From positions 1-64,000 of the forward strand of contig JALFNN010000100.1 in the NCBI GenBank assembly GCA_022774325.1: 64,000 nucleotides of DNA, read 5' to 3'. The notes under the pieces were generated by a model, which was not told the DNA's origin, did no database searches, and saw only the letters and a list, made by a program, of their open reading frames with translations. Shown one piece after another: positions 54,942 through 63,192 of the stretch (position 1 is the first letter of the stretch; each line of letters opens with the position of its first letter). The position numbers and the translations under genes are program-made. Origin of the DNA: a bacterium. GTDB lineage: Bacteria; Bacillota; Clostridia; Lachnospirales; Lachnospiraceae.

Positions 54942-55621
54942 ATGGTGTCCTCACTTTCCACCCCAACGATAAACAATTTCTCCCCCTCCACACGAAACTT
55001 CACATTCATCCCCGCGTAAGCCATTCCATAGATCCGCTCCGGATCATTCTGATAAGATGGCCGCGGATCCTGTTCAAGAATCTGAAAAAGCACCTTTCTA
55101 TCTTCTTCTCCGATTCCATCCAACACTCCATTTTCATCACACACGGAAAGAGCATAGTCCTGCACTTTCCCGGCAAATCCGCTTTTCGCTTCCGGATGAC
55201 TGTCCACATATGGCAAATAAGGCTTGATATCGTAAATCGGCGTCCCGTCAAGCAGATCGGCTCCGGTCACATAAAGAACAGGACCTTCCTTTTCTGTTAC
55301 TTCAATTCGATCAAGTTTCACACTGGAAAGCCCGAGGGGATTCGGGCGAAAAGGTGATCTGGTCGCAAAGACTCCCATCCGGCAGTTTCCTCCGAGCCGC
55401 GGTGGACGTACGGTAGGACTCCATTCTTCCCGTTTTCCTTCGGAGAATTCCCATATCAGCCAAAGATATGAATAGTCTTCCAGCCCCCGGACCGCCTCTT
55501 CTCTTCGGTATTCTTCTTCTAAAACAATTCTTCCGCGCGTGTCCGCCAAATTACTCTGCCTCGGAATCCCGAATTTCTCTGGAAAATCCGTATGGATCAC
55601 GGCTATTTTCTTCAATTCCAT
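54938..55621 (-). CDS. trmO: tRNA t6A37 methyltransferase TrmO (TsaA family)
   Basis: 227 residues. The beta-barrel SAM-binding domain has RIVLEEEY, LWLIWEF, GVFATRSPFRPNPLGLS (the family hallmark) and DLLDGTPIYDIKPYLPYVD. It methylates the N6 of t6A at position 37 in some tRNAs. A C-terminal extension follows as in E. coli TrmO. It is translationally coupled to the next gene, dus. Confidence 0.92.
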   Translation of the reverse strand: MELKKIAVIHTDFPEKFGIPRQSNLADTRGRIVLEEEYRREEAVRGLEDYSYLWLIWEFSEGKREEWSPTVRPPRLGGNCRMGVFATRSPFRPNPLGLSSVKLDRIEVTEKEGPVLYVTGADLLDGTPIYDIKPYLPYVDSHPEAKSGFAGKVQDYALSVCDENGVLDGIGEEDRKVLFQILEQDPRPSYQNDPERIYGMAYAGMNVKFRVEGEKLFIVGVESEDTI

Positions 55622-55655
55622 TTCACACCTATCCCTCCCATTCCCATTTCTATTT

Positions 55656-56432
55656 CTATTCCTTCTCCTCCCGCTCCTCTTTCATGCGCCGGAAATAGGA
55701 ACTCATCTCATCCGCCATGCCCGACAGCCGGTTCAGAAGTTTCGAGAAGTCGGTCAGCATCTCATCGTCTTTATAATAAGGATAGACAATGTCATGGTCG
55801 ATCTCGCTCCAGCCTTCCTCGAAGAGCGTTCTTCCCTGAATTTCTACATAATAGCCTTTATATTTCACAATATAGTGGAGTGAACGGTAAATCCCGTCTG
55901 CCCGGATCTCGATCAGATTCCGGTCATAAATCTTTGTGTCTCCGGAACGCTTATAGACTTTCGGGCGTTCCGCGATATAATAATGATTGATGTCGTCATC
56001 AAAATCCTCAATTCGATTTTCAACATACTGCTCCGGTTTATTTTCAAACACACTGGTCAAATAATTGTGGAAATACACCCAATCTTCCCGGTACAGGAAA
56101 AACACCCGAATCCCAATCAGATCTGTAATAAACTTGTGGTAGTTCGTCCGGTCCAGGCGGGAGAATTTCCCCATGTTTTCTCTCCGTTTCCGGATGATCT
56201 TCTCCAGAAGATGCCCCGGCTCCTTGGTACGGTATCGGTATGAATGGATTCCCGCTTTTTCAATATCATATAAATAATCGTCCACAAAATCTTTGCCGAT
56301 ATCGCGCAAATGTCCCTCGATTCCCTGATAATCCTCGTAGATCGCAGTCAGCTCTTCCCATGAAATCTGCGCTTCCCGGAACTCCTCCTCGGACAGATTA
56401 TATGTTTCCAAAAATTCTTTTTTATCTATCAT
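55656..56432 (-). CDS. Small alarmone synthetase ((p)ppGpp synthetase, RelA/SpoT domain)
   Basis: 258 residues holding a lone RelA/SpoT synthetase domain: DLIGIRVFFLYRED, then YRSLHYIVKYKGYYVEIQGRT (read in two parts) and WSEIDHDIVYP. No HD hydrolase, TGS or ACT domain is present, so it is a small synthetase of the RelP/RelQ type with an N-terminal helical extension. It transfers pyrophosphate from ATP to GDP/GTP. It is probably transcribed alone, ahead of trmO-dus. Confidence 0.85.
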   Translation of the reverse strand: MIDKKEFLETYNLSEEEFREAQISWEELTAIYEDYQGIEGHLRDIGKDFVDDYLYDIEKAGIHSYRYRTKEPGHLLEKIIRKRRENMGKFSRLDRTNYHKFITDLIGIRVFFLYREDWVYFHNYLTSVFENKPEQYVENRIEDFDDDINHYYIAERPKVYKRSGDTKIYDRNLIEIRADGIYRSLHYIVKYKGYYVEIQGRTLFEEGWSEIDHDIVYPYYKDDEMLTDFSKLLNRLSGMADEMSSYFRRMKEEREEKE

Positions 56433-56591
56433 TTATCGCTCCTTAAGGACGTTCCTTTTGCCACGAGGAGCGCCCTTTGCTCTTTTTCTGTTGGTTTTAT
56501 TATACAAAGAAAGCAGTTTTTTGTAAACTGTTGTATTCGCAATGCCAAAAGCTTAAATTTTTTTCAAGATAAAAGGCACAACATTTTCATG

Positions 56592-56726
56592 CTATGCCCT
56601 GTCTTTCCGTTTCTTTATTTCGTTCTTTAATAGGTTGATCCCCATAATCAATGAAAGTACTAATGTAATCGGTGAAATCAGAATATTCACCAGCAACTGC
56701 CCCGCCTTTTTTAACCAATCCCGCAT
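56592..56726 (-). CDS. Small one-span membrane protein (44 residues)
   Basis: A short open frame in an otherwise empty 421-base gap. An amphipathic start (MRDWLKKAGQLLVN) is followed by a hydrophobic helix of about 18 residues and a very basic tail (KNEIKKRKDRA). AGAGGTGG precedes the ATG by about two to five bases, so the ribosome binding site is plausible but close. I do not recognise it. Basic-tailed single-span peptides include type I toxins and regulatory micro-proteins. The rest of the gap shows nothing I can name. Confidence 0.45.
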   Translation of the reverse strand: MRDWLKKAGQLLVNILISPITLVLSLIMGINLLKNEIKKRKDRA

Positions 56727-56853
56727 ATTCCACCTCTTCTTTTGCATCCTCCATTATAAACGCTGAAATTAATTATAAAATTTAAAATGCGAATGTCAAT
56801 GGACTTTAGGGTTTTTTAATATTATGACCAAATTCTTTAGACTTTCCAGCATT

Positions 56854-57624
56854 TTACAGTGCCTTTTTATTGAATCCGGTCACTGCTGCGATGGTCTGAA
56901 TCAGGATCAGAAACGTAATCACAATGAGTGATGCCTGGTAATCTTTGATTTCTGCAGATTTCGTTAAAACATTCGTAACCCCGAGAAGTTCGGTGGGAAG
57001 ATATTTGCTGATGCCGTGATACATTCCCAGAAGATAGGAAATGAGGAAAACGCCACCTGTCATTCCCAGTACAGCCGTGTTTGTCCGGGCAAGTACGGAA
57101 CTGAGGAAGATCAGGCTTACCAGCCACACACCTAAAATATAGAAGCAACCTGCAGCAAACAGCGGATGTTCGATCTTGCTTTGATCCCAGAAATACTGGT
57201 TATATCCAAATGTGATCCCGTACATCAGCCAAAAGAAAACTGTCCAGACTATGAGAACCATGATTTTTTTTGCGGCGAGTATTTTCCATCTGGAAATTCC
57301 TTTTGTCACCATGCCGATCAGCGTTCCGCTCTGATATTCAGACGTGAGGATTCCTGCAAACATCAGGAGAAATACGATCAGCGCCATGGGTGCATTTTTG
57401 TAAAATTGTGTCCATGAAGTCATAGCATCCACTTCCACCGCGGTCACTACAAGCCCGGTTTCCGCCATACTATCTGCCATGCTTTCCATCATCCAGGGTG
57501 TCAGTTTGGCGATGGCCGGATTCATGATTCCGAACAAAACCGAGATCAGCAGAAGAATAACCGCTTTCCCGCTCCGGAATAGTCCGAGAAATTCTTTCTT
57601 TATAAATGCTGTAAATGCGCTCAT
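56854..57624 (-). CDS. ABC-2 type exporter permease
   Basis: 256 residues with six membrane spans, starting with a cytoplasmic FIKKEFLGLFRSGKAV stretch typical of ABC-2 permeases of the NatB/YhaP kind. It overlaps the ATPase gene by four bases and forms the transporter with it. Bacteriocin or antibiotic immunity exporters often have this form, but the substrate is unknown. Confidence 0.82.
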   Translation of the reverse strand: MSAFTAFIKKEFLGLFRSGKAVILLLISVLFGIMNPAIAKLTPWMMESMADSMAETGLVVTAVEVDAMTSWTQFYKNAPMALIVFLLMFAGILTSEYQSGTLIGMVTKGISRWKILAAKKIMVLIVWTVFFWLMYGITFGYNQYFWDQSKIEHPLFAAGCFYILGVWLVSLIFLSSVLARTNTAVLGMTGGVFLISYLLGMYHGISKYLPTELLGVTNVLTKSAEIKDYQASLIVITFLILIQTIAAVTGFNKKAL

Positions 57625-58523
57625 TTCCCGATCACCTCCATAAATAATGCTTCCAGAGACGGTTCTTTCTGCTCGATGCGCTGGATCGGAATATCCCGTT
57701 CTGCGAGGGTGTGCAGCGCTCTTAGCATATCCCGTCTGTCACAGTCCGGAAAATCCAGTTGCATATTTCCTGCCGGCACACCTCCCGAAAAATATCCGGA
57801 AAATGCCTCCAGATCCTCTTTCCTGTGAAATTCAATCTCGAAACCGGCGCCTTTGTGCATCGCATGAATGTCGTCCATGGTTCCCTGCAGCGCAATTTCT
57901 CCATGATGAAGCAGCGCAATCTGATCGCAGATCCGCTCCACATCAGACAAGATATGCGTGGAAAACAAAACAGTCGTGCTCTCTCTGACGGCAGACAGGA
58001 TGTCCAGTATTTCCTTGCGCCCCAGTGGGTCCAGAGCAGAGGTCGGCTCATCGCAGATCAAGAGCTTCGGTTTTCCAAGCAGTGCCTGTGCAATCCCAAG
58101 CCTTTGCTTCATCCCTCTTGAAAATCCGTGTATCCTTTTATCAGCTTTCGTCAGTCCGACCATCTCCAGCAGTTCATCCGCTCTTTTGTCCGCTTCTTTC
58201 CGGGTGATCCCGGACACTTCAGCGCAGAGCCTCAAATATTCTCGCGGAGTCATAAATCCATAATATTCCGGGACATCCGGCAGATAGCCGACATACCGGT
58301 TGGTTCGTGTCTGCCCGTAGCACACCGCCTCTCCCTCCACCAGAATTTCCCCGCCGTCCATCCGCAGCAGACCCAGAATCATTTTCATAGTCGTCGTTTT
58401 ACCGGCCCCATTCTCGCCGATAAACCCGAACACCGAATGCTCCGGGACCCGGAAACTCAGATCGCGAATGATCTCCTGGCTACCAAATGATTTTTTCACG
58501 TGCGAAACTGTCAGTGTATCCAT
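57621..58523 (-). CDS. ABC-2 exporter ATPase
   Basis: 300 residues: Walker A GENGAGKTTT (35-44), signature FSRGMKQRLGIAQALLG, Walker B LLICDEPTSALDPLG, and H-loop STHILSDVE. The C-terminal 80 residues form the usual extra domain of the CcmA/YhaQ-type exporters. It begins one base before the end of the PLDc_N gene, so all four genes here are one operon. Confidence 0.9.
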   Translation of the reverse strand: MDTLTVSHVKKSFGSQEIIRDLSFRVPEHSVFGFIGENGAGKTTTMKMILGLLRMDGGEILVEGEAVCYGQTRTNRYVGYLPDVPEYYGFMTPREYLRLCAEVSGITRKEADKRADELLEMVGLTKADKRIHGFSRGMKQRLGIAQALLGKPKLLICDEPTSALDPLGRKEILDILSAVRESTTVLFSTHILSDVERICDQIALLHHGEIALQGTMDDIHAMHKGAGFEIEFHRKEDLEAFSGYFSGGVPAGNMQLDFPDCDRRDMLRALHTLAERDIPIQRIEQKEPSLEALFMEVIGK

Positions 58524-58727
58524 CTAACTCTCCTCTTTTCCCAGAAGGAAATACAGCACCGGACCGATAAATTCCATTCCGATAATGGTTACGACAAGCC
58601 AGATCGCCCGATTTCCTCTTTTATAGTTCTTGTGTGTAAGAATATGGTAAATGGTGTAGCCCAGAAGTCCGAACTGGACAATCACAAGCGGTATAAGAAA
58701 CGGTAGCATTTCATTTAGATTATTCAT
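58524..58727 (-). CDS. Small PLDc_N-domain membrane protein
   Basis: 67 residues with two membrane helices and the PLDc_N pattern (RAIWLVVTIIGMEFIGPVLY, then FLLGKEE). The domain is also found at the N terminus of cardiolipin synthases, but here it stands alone. Such proteins are regularly encoded with ABC-2 exporters in Firmicutes and may be part of the complex. Confidence 0.8.
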   Translation of the reverse strand: MNNLNEMLPFLIPLVIVQFGLLGYTIYHILTHKNYKRGNRAIWLVVTIIGMEFIGPVLYFLLGKEES

Positions 58728-58753
58728 AATGGTTCTCCTTCCTTGTTTGGATG

Positions 58754-59869
58754 TTATTCTTCTTTCAATATTCGGATAGTATTTCGAAAAATTTCCTGTT
58801 CCCTGATTTCGTCAAACGCAGGATGCATAAGCCCCTGAACTGCGCTGTCGCGGATCGTTTTCTTATCTCTGGGCGCTCTTCCTCCCAGATCGAAGCTGTC
58901 ATACCATTTGGAAATGGTGTCAAAATAATCATCTCCGTGCCGCTTCAGGTTCTCTTCTTTCAACATCCAGTCGATGACCGTTCCATACAGTCTGACTCTT
59001 TCCAGCGCTTCTTCCGTATGATGATGCATGGTATACACCATAGCGGCCTCCAGATGAAAGAGTGCGGCAGAGTTCGGAACCAGACGTTCTACAGCAAAGA
59101 GTTTGCAGATTTCATCCGTTCTTCGTATGATCTCACTGCAAAGCTCCATCTCTTCTTTCTGAATATCCAGATATAACGTCGCCCCGTCAATCAGTAACAT
59201 AAGATGAGTGAACATACTGACCTGTGTACGCCGGATCGCCTTCTCTTTCTCTCCGGCCATCTGATAAGCCTGTATCAGCAAAGAATCCGCCGTCCTTTCC
59301 ATCCGCTGTGTCTGATCCAATTCTTCCAACTGCTCGATCACTTCATTTACCCTTCCCTGCATCAGCCGAATGACGGCACGAATCATGACCGTTTCATTAC
59401 AGATTCGTATGTCTTTGCAGTCATCCAGTATATGACCGCACAACTGATCCGCTTTTTTCAAAATCTCCTGACCCCGCTTTTCATCACCGGCCAGCATAAA
59501 ATGGTTCAGCCACAAAAGGCAGATCTGATATAAAAAAGAATAACAGGAATAGTATTTCCGTACCAGTTCTTCACTCTCCTTTATCACATCTTCAAATGGT
59601 CTGGATGCAAATTCTCCCGCCAGACGGTAGTACTGCTTCTGGATCTGTTCTTTACTTAACTGCGGAGAATAGCCCAGAAGTTCATCTACCGTCACGTTAA
59701 AAAAGGACGCCAGCTGCGGAAGAATCAAAATATCCGGCAGACTCTGCCTGGTCTCCCATTTGGAAACCGATGCCTTGGTCACCCCGATAAAATCCGCCAG
59801 TTCTTCCTGTGTAACCTTCTTCTCCCGCCGAAGCCTGGTCAGATTATCGGCAAACTGTAAGGTGTTCAA
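58754..59869 (-). CDS. XRE-family regulator with helical-repeat sensor domain
   Basis: 371 residues: a helix-turn-helix at about 8-62 (TQEELADFIGVTKASVSKWE) and a long alpha-helical repeat region that resembles TPR sensors (Rgg/PlcR-like layout). It heads the operon with PLDc_N and the ABC-2 exporter, so it most likely controls them. A peptide or small molecule signal is an inference from the architecture. Confidence 0.85.
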   Translation of the reverse strand: MNTLQFADNLTRLRREKKVTQEELADFIGVTKASVSKWETRQSLPDILILPQLASFFNVTVDELLGYSPQLSKEQIQKQYYRLAGEFASRPFEDVIKESEELVRKYYSCYSFLYQICLLWLNHFMLAGDEKRGQEILKKADQLCGHILDDCKDIRICNETVMIRAVIRLMQGRVNEVIEQLEELDQTQRMERTADSLLIQAYQMAGEKEKAIRRTQVSMFTHLMLLIDGATLYLDIQKEEMELCSEIIRRTDEICKLFAVERLVPNSAALFHLEAAMVYTMHHHTEEALERVRLYGTVIDWMLKEENLKRHGDDYFDTISKWYDSFDLGGRAPRDKKTIRDSAVQGLMHPAFDEIREQEIFRNTIRILKEE

Positions 59870-59906
59870 TATATTTTCCCTCCTTTAGTCCGGTTTGTTT
59901 AATATC

Positions 59907-59984
59907 ATTTTATTGGAAAATGCTATGAGAAACAATGGAGGCTTACGATACTTTGCGATTTTTTATCAACTGCCACGATACTTT
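59907..59984 (-). promoter_or_regulatory. Promoter of the XRE-exporter operon with upstream direct repeats
   Basis: A -35 TTGTTT (59930-59935) and -10 TAAAAT (59907-59912) with 17-base spacing. Just upstream, AAAGTATCGTAAGC (59941-59954) and AAAGTATCGTGGCA (59971-59984) repeat with a 30-base step, three helical turns, in the place where activators bind. The remainder of the gap to 60076 is without visible features. Confidence 0.6.
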
Positions 59985-60076
59985 TTTCAAATTCAGAGCT
60001 TTGGAATCGAGGAAATGGAGCTAAGCTGGCTCCAAATGCTATTAAATGGTTAACAAATGGCCCCAAACTCACCACA

Positions 60077-60128
60077 CAAAAAAAGACTGCAATACCTTGA
60101 TTGAATCAAAATCATCAAAGTATCACAG
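60077..60128 (-). terminator. Terminator of the hydroxysteroid-dehydrogenase-like gene
   Basis: A long, slightly imperfect stem (CTGCAATACCTTGATT with AATCATCAAAGTATCACAG) ends in an eight-base U-run on the minus strand (60077-60084). Confidence 0.85.
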
Positions 60129-60186
60129 CCTGATTATACTTATTTAAGTTGCAATGAATTAACCGATTTGTATACGACTACATATT

Positions 60187-60984
60187 CTACCGTCTGTTCT
60201 TCATTTCAATCATGTCGCCAAATACCGGTGTCGGCATGCCGAAACCTCCGGATACATCCACGATCTGTCCCGTTGTGTATGCTGCATCGTCACTTGCGAA
60301 ATACAGTACCGTTCCTGCAATTTCTTCCGGTTTACCCATTCTGCGGATCGGTGTATGCTTCAGGAAAAATTCCTGGAATTCCGGTGTCAGATTTCCGGAT
60401 ACAGCTTCGGTTGCCGTCATTCCCGGAAGCACTGCGTTGCAGCGGATATTGTCTCTTGCACACTGTGTTGCAATCAGCTTGGTCAGATAGTTGATTGCTG
60501 CTTTGCTGGTTCCGTATGCAATCTGGGAAATATCCGGGCGGATGCCACCTACAGAAGAAATATTGATGATACTTCCGCCGCCATTTGCTGCCATATGTGG
60601 GATCACTGCCTGTGCACTGAGGAACACACTTGCAAGATTCATATCGATTGTACGAATATACTCGTCATATTCAGTAGACTTAATGTCAAGATCCTTCTTC
60701 GGATTGGATGTTCCGAAGTTATTTACCAGAATATCGATCTTGCCCTCATTCTTGATCACTTCCTCCACCATGGATGCATATGTTTCCTTCTTGGAAGCAT
60801 CATTATAAACAGTCTTAACATTGCAGCCTTCCTTGTTCAGCTCGTCCGCACGCTCAGCAGCCCTCTCCATATTTCTTGCGCCGATATAAACGACTGCGCC
60901 CTCGCGCGCCAGACGCTGTGCACATGCCAGTCCGATACCTCTTGTCGCTGCAGTTACGATTGCTACTTTTCCATCTAATCTCAT
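60187..60984 (-). CDS. SDR oxidoreductase resembling 7alpha-hydroxysteroid dehydrogenase
   Basis: 265 residues from ATG 60984 (AAGGAG 12 bases upstream; the longer frame has no site). Rossmann motif TAATRGIG (11-18), LVNNFG, and catalytic S-Y-K (ISSVGG, then YGTSKAA). It resembles clostridial 7alpha-HSDH through much of the chain (IPHM, GGGSI.NIS, PDIS.IAY, NIRCNAVLPG, YASDD, GGFG.PTP). Thr14, Arg15 and Arg37 fit the NADP(H) binding residues described for that family. It may oxidise the 7alpha-hydroxyl of bile acids, but other alcohols are possible. It is transcribed alone. Confidence 0.75.
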   Translation of the reverse strand: MRLDGKVAIVTAATRGIGLACAQRLAREGAVVYIGARNMERAAERADELNKEGCNVKTVYNDASKKETYASMVEEVIKNEGKIDILVNNFGTSNPKKDLDIKSTEYDEYIRTIDMNLASVFLSAQAVIPHMAANGGGSIINISSVGGIRPDISQIAYGTSKAAINYLTKLIATQCARDNIRCNAVLPGMTATEAVSGNLTPEFQEFFLKHTPIRRMGKPEEIAGTVLYFASDDAAYTTGQIVDVSGGFGMPTPVFGDMIEMKNRR

Positions 60985-61026
60985 ATCTATTCTAATCTCC
61001 TTTCCGATTGCTGTTATGTAATTCAA

Positions 61027-61360
61027 CAGCGTTGTACACTATGATACCACAATTTAAGGAAAAATAAATATCTTTTTTGTGTATTATATATTTTTTTATG
61101 TTATTATTTTGTCATTATTGTGTATATTTTAACATTTTGATAATCTTGTAACATACACGTCTTTATATGTTCCTTTATTAATTTGATACATTATAGAGTT
61201 TATGAAGGATGAATTGTTCAATAACAGAATGTTTCATAATCATTATATATCGGGTACTTGTTACGTGCTATTTACACGATATCATTGTTCCCCTTTTAAA
61301 TGCCATAATTCTTCAAGATAGGTCTCTTTTTTATAAAATGACATTTTTTCTCAATACCGA
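61027..61360. other. AT-rich intergenic region without a gene
   Basis: About 330 bases between the divergent SDR and mntP units. It is very AT-rich (long T-runs at 61075-61115). A TATCAT at about 61039-61044 with upstream TG could be the SDR's -10, with no good -35. I see no open frame with a ribosome binding site and no stable hairpin. Confidence 0.5.
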
Positions 61361-61389
61361 TTGACAATCTTTTCACCACATGATAAAAT
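61361..61389 (+). promoter_or_regulatory. Promoter of mntP
   Basis: Consensus -35 TTGACA (61361-61366) and -10 TAAAAT (61384-61389) with 17-base spacing; transcription would begin just before the riboswitch. Confidence 0.85.
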
Positions 61390-61397
61390 CACAACTG

Positions 61398-61484
61398 TTG
61401 TGAGGGAGTAGCGAGCGCAAATCCTTTGTGTAGCAAGTCAACATACTGGCCGTCTGGCCTGGCTTGTTTTAAATTGCGAGACTC
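61398..61484 (+). ncRNA. yybP-ykoY (manganese) riboswitch
   Basis: The leader shows the conserved parts of this class: GGGAGTAGC at the 5' side, AAGTCAACATACTGGCC in the middle (the L3-like conserved segment), GGCCTGG, and GCGAGACTC closing the first helix at 61477-61484. The class binds Mn2+ and often controls mntP or P-type pumps. Since GAGACTC is also the start of the terminator stem that follows, ligand binding should free the downstream gene (an ON switch). Confidence 0.92.
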
Positions 61485-61524
61485 ATGTGTAACTGTGAAG
61501 CTATACATGGAGTCTGTTTTTTTT
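61479..61524 (+). terminator. Riboswitch terminator 1
   Basis: The stem AGACTC (61479-61484)/GAGTCT (61510-61515), extended by ATGTGTA/TATACAT, is followed by eight T. Its left arm overlaps the last strand of the Mn2+ aptamer, so aptamer and terminator exclude each other. Confidence 0.85.
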
Positions 61525-61532
61525 GTCCTGAC

Positions 61533-61566
61533 ACCAGGTATGGTTTTCACCGTATCTGGTTTTTTT
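61533..61566 (+). terminator. Riboswitch terminator 2
   Basis: A second complete terminator: ACCAGGTATGG/CCGTATCTGGT (61533-61543 and 61550-61560) with a seven-T run. It does not overlap the aptamer, so it is not obviously ligand-controlled. Confidence 0.8.
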
Positions 61567-61652
61567 ATGACCGTTTTTATTCATTTTTTAATTAACATTT
61601 TCACATTTTATTATTACCAATGCGCAGTCATTATATTACGGAGGAATCATGT

Positions 61653-62237
61653 ATGATGCTTGGATTTGTATTCTTTTTTAACAGTATTCTGCTGGGAGTC
61701 GGACTTGCCATGGATGCATTTTCTGTCTCTCTTGCCAATGGATTGAACGAACCTTGTATGAACCCCAGAAAAATGTGCCGGATTGCCGGTGTTTTCGCGA
61801 TTTTTCAGGCAGTTATGCCGATGATTGGATGGATTTGTGTTCATACGATCGTGGAATATTTTCAATCTTTTGAGAAATTCATCCCGTGGATCGCACTCAT
61901 CCTTCTTGGATATATCGGGGGATCGATGCTGCATGAGGGACTTACCAGTAAAGAAGAACCTTGCGAGAAACCGGGTGTGGGATTTGCCGCGCTGATGATT
62001 CAGGGAATTGCAACTTCTATCGACGCACTTTCCGTTGGATTCACGATTGCGGATTATGATCTTCTTTCTGCTGCGATTTGTGCATTCATCATCGCAGTTG
62101 TTACTTTTATCATTTGTATGGGAGGGCTGGTAATCGGGAAAGGTGCCGGAACGAAGCTTTCCGGGAAAGCAACCATTCTTGGCGGTGTCATCCTGATTTT
62201 CATCGGACTTGAGATTTTCATTACCGGAGTCTTCTAA
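61653..62237 (+). CDS. mntP: Manganese efflux pump MntP
   Basis: 194 residues with six membrane spans in two DUF204/MntP halves. Conserved intramembrane aspartates are in GLAMDAFSVS and ATSIDALSVG. It exports excess Mn2+. ATG 61653 is chosen because GGAGG lies eight bases upstream; the next codon is also ATG. The yybP-ykoY riboswitch upstream supports both function and Mn2+ control. Confidence 0.95.
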   Translation: MMLGFVFFFNSILLGVGLAMDAFSVSLANGLNEPCMNPRKMCRIAGVFAIFQAVMPMIGWICVHTIVEYFQSFEKFIPWIALILLGYIGGSMLHEGLTSKEEPCEKPGVGFAALMIQGIATSIDALSVGFTIADYDLLSAAICAFIIAVVTFIICMGGLVIGKGAGTKLSGKATILGGVILIFIGLEIFITGVF

Positions 62238-62261
62238 ATACAATATCGCTTACAATAGTTC

Positions 62262-62294
62262 ACCGGAGAGAACAGATACGTTCCCTCCGGTTTT
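62262..62294 (+). terminator. Terminator of mntP
   Basis: The stem ACCGGAG (62262-62268)/CTCCGGT (62285-62291) with inner GAAC/GTTC pairs ends in four T, 24 bases after the mntP stop. Confidence 0.75.
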
Positions 62295-62363
62295 ACTTTA
62301 CTCCTATTCGTCCAAAAGCTCTGAATGTTCATACGCAATTTGTTATGGAATTGTTATGAAATA

Positions 62364-63176
62364 TCAGAATTTGCCGCCGCCACCGCCGTGTGTTGAACCG
62401 GAAGAGCTGGTGTGGGTGCTGCTTCCGCCGGAACTGCTGCTTTGCCGTTCAATTTTTCGAGTCGTCACAAACCGGTTGACAAGCCGGTCTTTCTGCAGGG
62501 ACAGTGAAAAGCTGCCCGGAACCTCATAGTCTCTGGCCTCCGGTTTTCTGCGCACCGTCTTAAGTGCTGATTTTTTCGCACTTGCCATGATAAGCGCAAT
62601 GATGAATCCGACAACAAACGATCCGAAAATCCAGAAGATCGGCATGGATCTGCGCGGCATATTTCCCACGTCATAAGGCTCTTCTTCATAGGCCTGGGTC
62701 AGAAATTTATCGCAGAGTGACGCATATTCTATAAACGCTGTCTCATAATCGCCATCACTGAGATACGGCACAAATTCATCGGATATGTATTCGATCCCCG
62801 CGTCGGTAAATGCTGTAATTCCAAAGCCGCAGGTACTGATCCAGTAGTCACGATCTTCCATGCTGACGAGAAGCAGGATTCCGTCACGGTCCTCGCCATA
62901 TCCGTATCCGTTATAGTCATAGTAGTCATCCGCATACTCCATGGCACTCTTGCCTTCCAATGTATCCGTCGTGACTACGACCACATCACACCTCTGCCGT
63001 TCGCTGATCTCTTCCAGTAATTCTGTTAATTTGCTCTCTTCATCGTCATCTAAAAGGTCAGCATGATCCGCCACAAGCGGTGCCTCCCTCAGATACGCTC
63101 CCTCGGCTGATGCCGGAAGAACCGCAGACATTGCCAAAAGAATCGTAATTATAACTGCCAAAAATCGTTTCTTCAT
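62364..63176 (-). CDS. Secreted/membrane TPM-domain protein
   Basis: 270 residues: a signal peptide (1-24, ending ASA), a TPM domain (about 35-155, with ADLLDDDEESKL and DGILLLVSMEDRDYWIST), one membrane helix at about 180-200, and a cytosolic tail that ends in a Ser/Gly-rich stretch (HTSSSGSTHGGGGGKF). The TPM fold is linked to photosystem repair in plants and to membrane stress in bacteria, but its role is not settled. It follows the zinc-ribbon membrane protein by 16 bases. Confidence 0.85.
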   Translation of the reverse strand: MKKRFLAVIITILLAMSAVLPASAEGAYLREAPLVADHADLLDDDEESKLTELLEEISERQRCDVVVVTTDTLEGKSAMEYADDYYDYNGYGYGEDRDGILLLVSMEDRDYWISTCGFGITAFTDAGIEYISDEFVPYLSDGDYETAFIEYASLCDKFLTQAYEEEPYDVGNMPRRSMPIFWIFGSFVVGFIIALIMASAKKSALKTVRRKPEARDYEVPGSFSLSLQKDRLVNRFVTTRKIERQSSSSGGSSTHTSSSGSTHGGGGGKF

Positions 63177-63192
63177 TTGTCCACCCCTCCCA

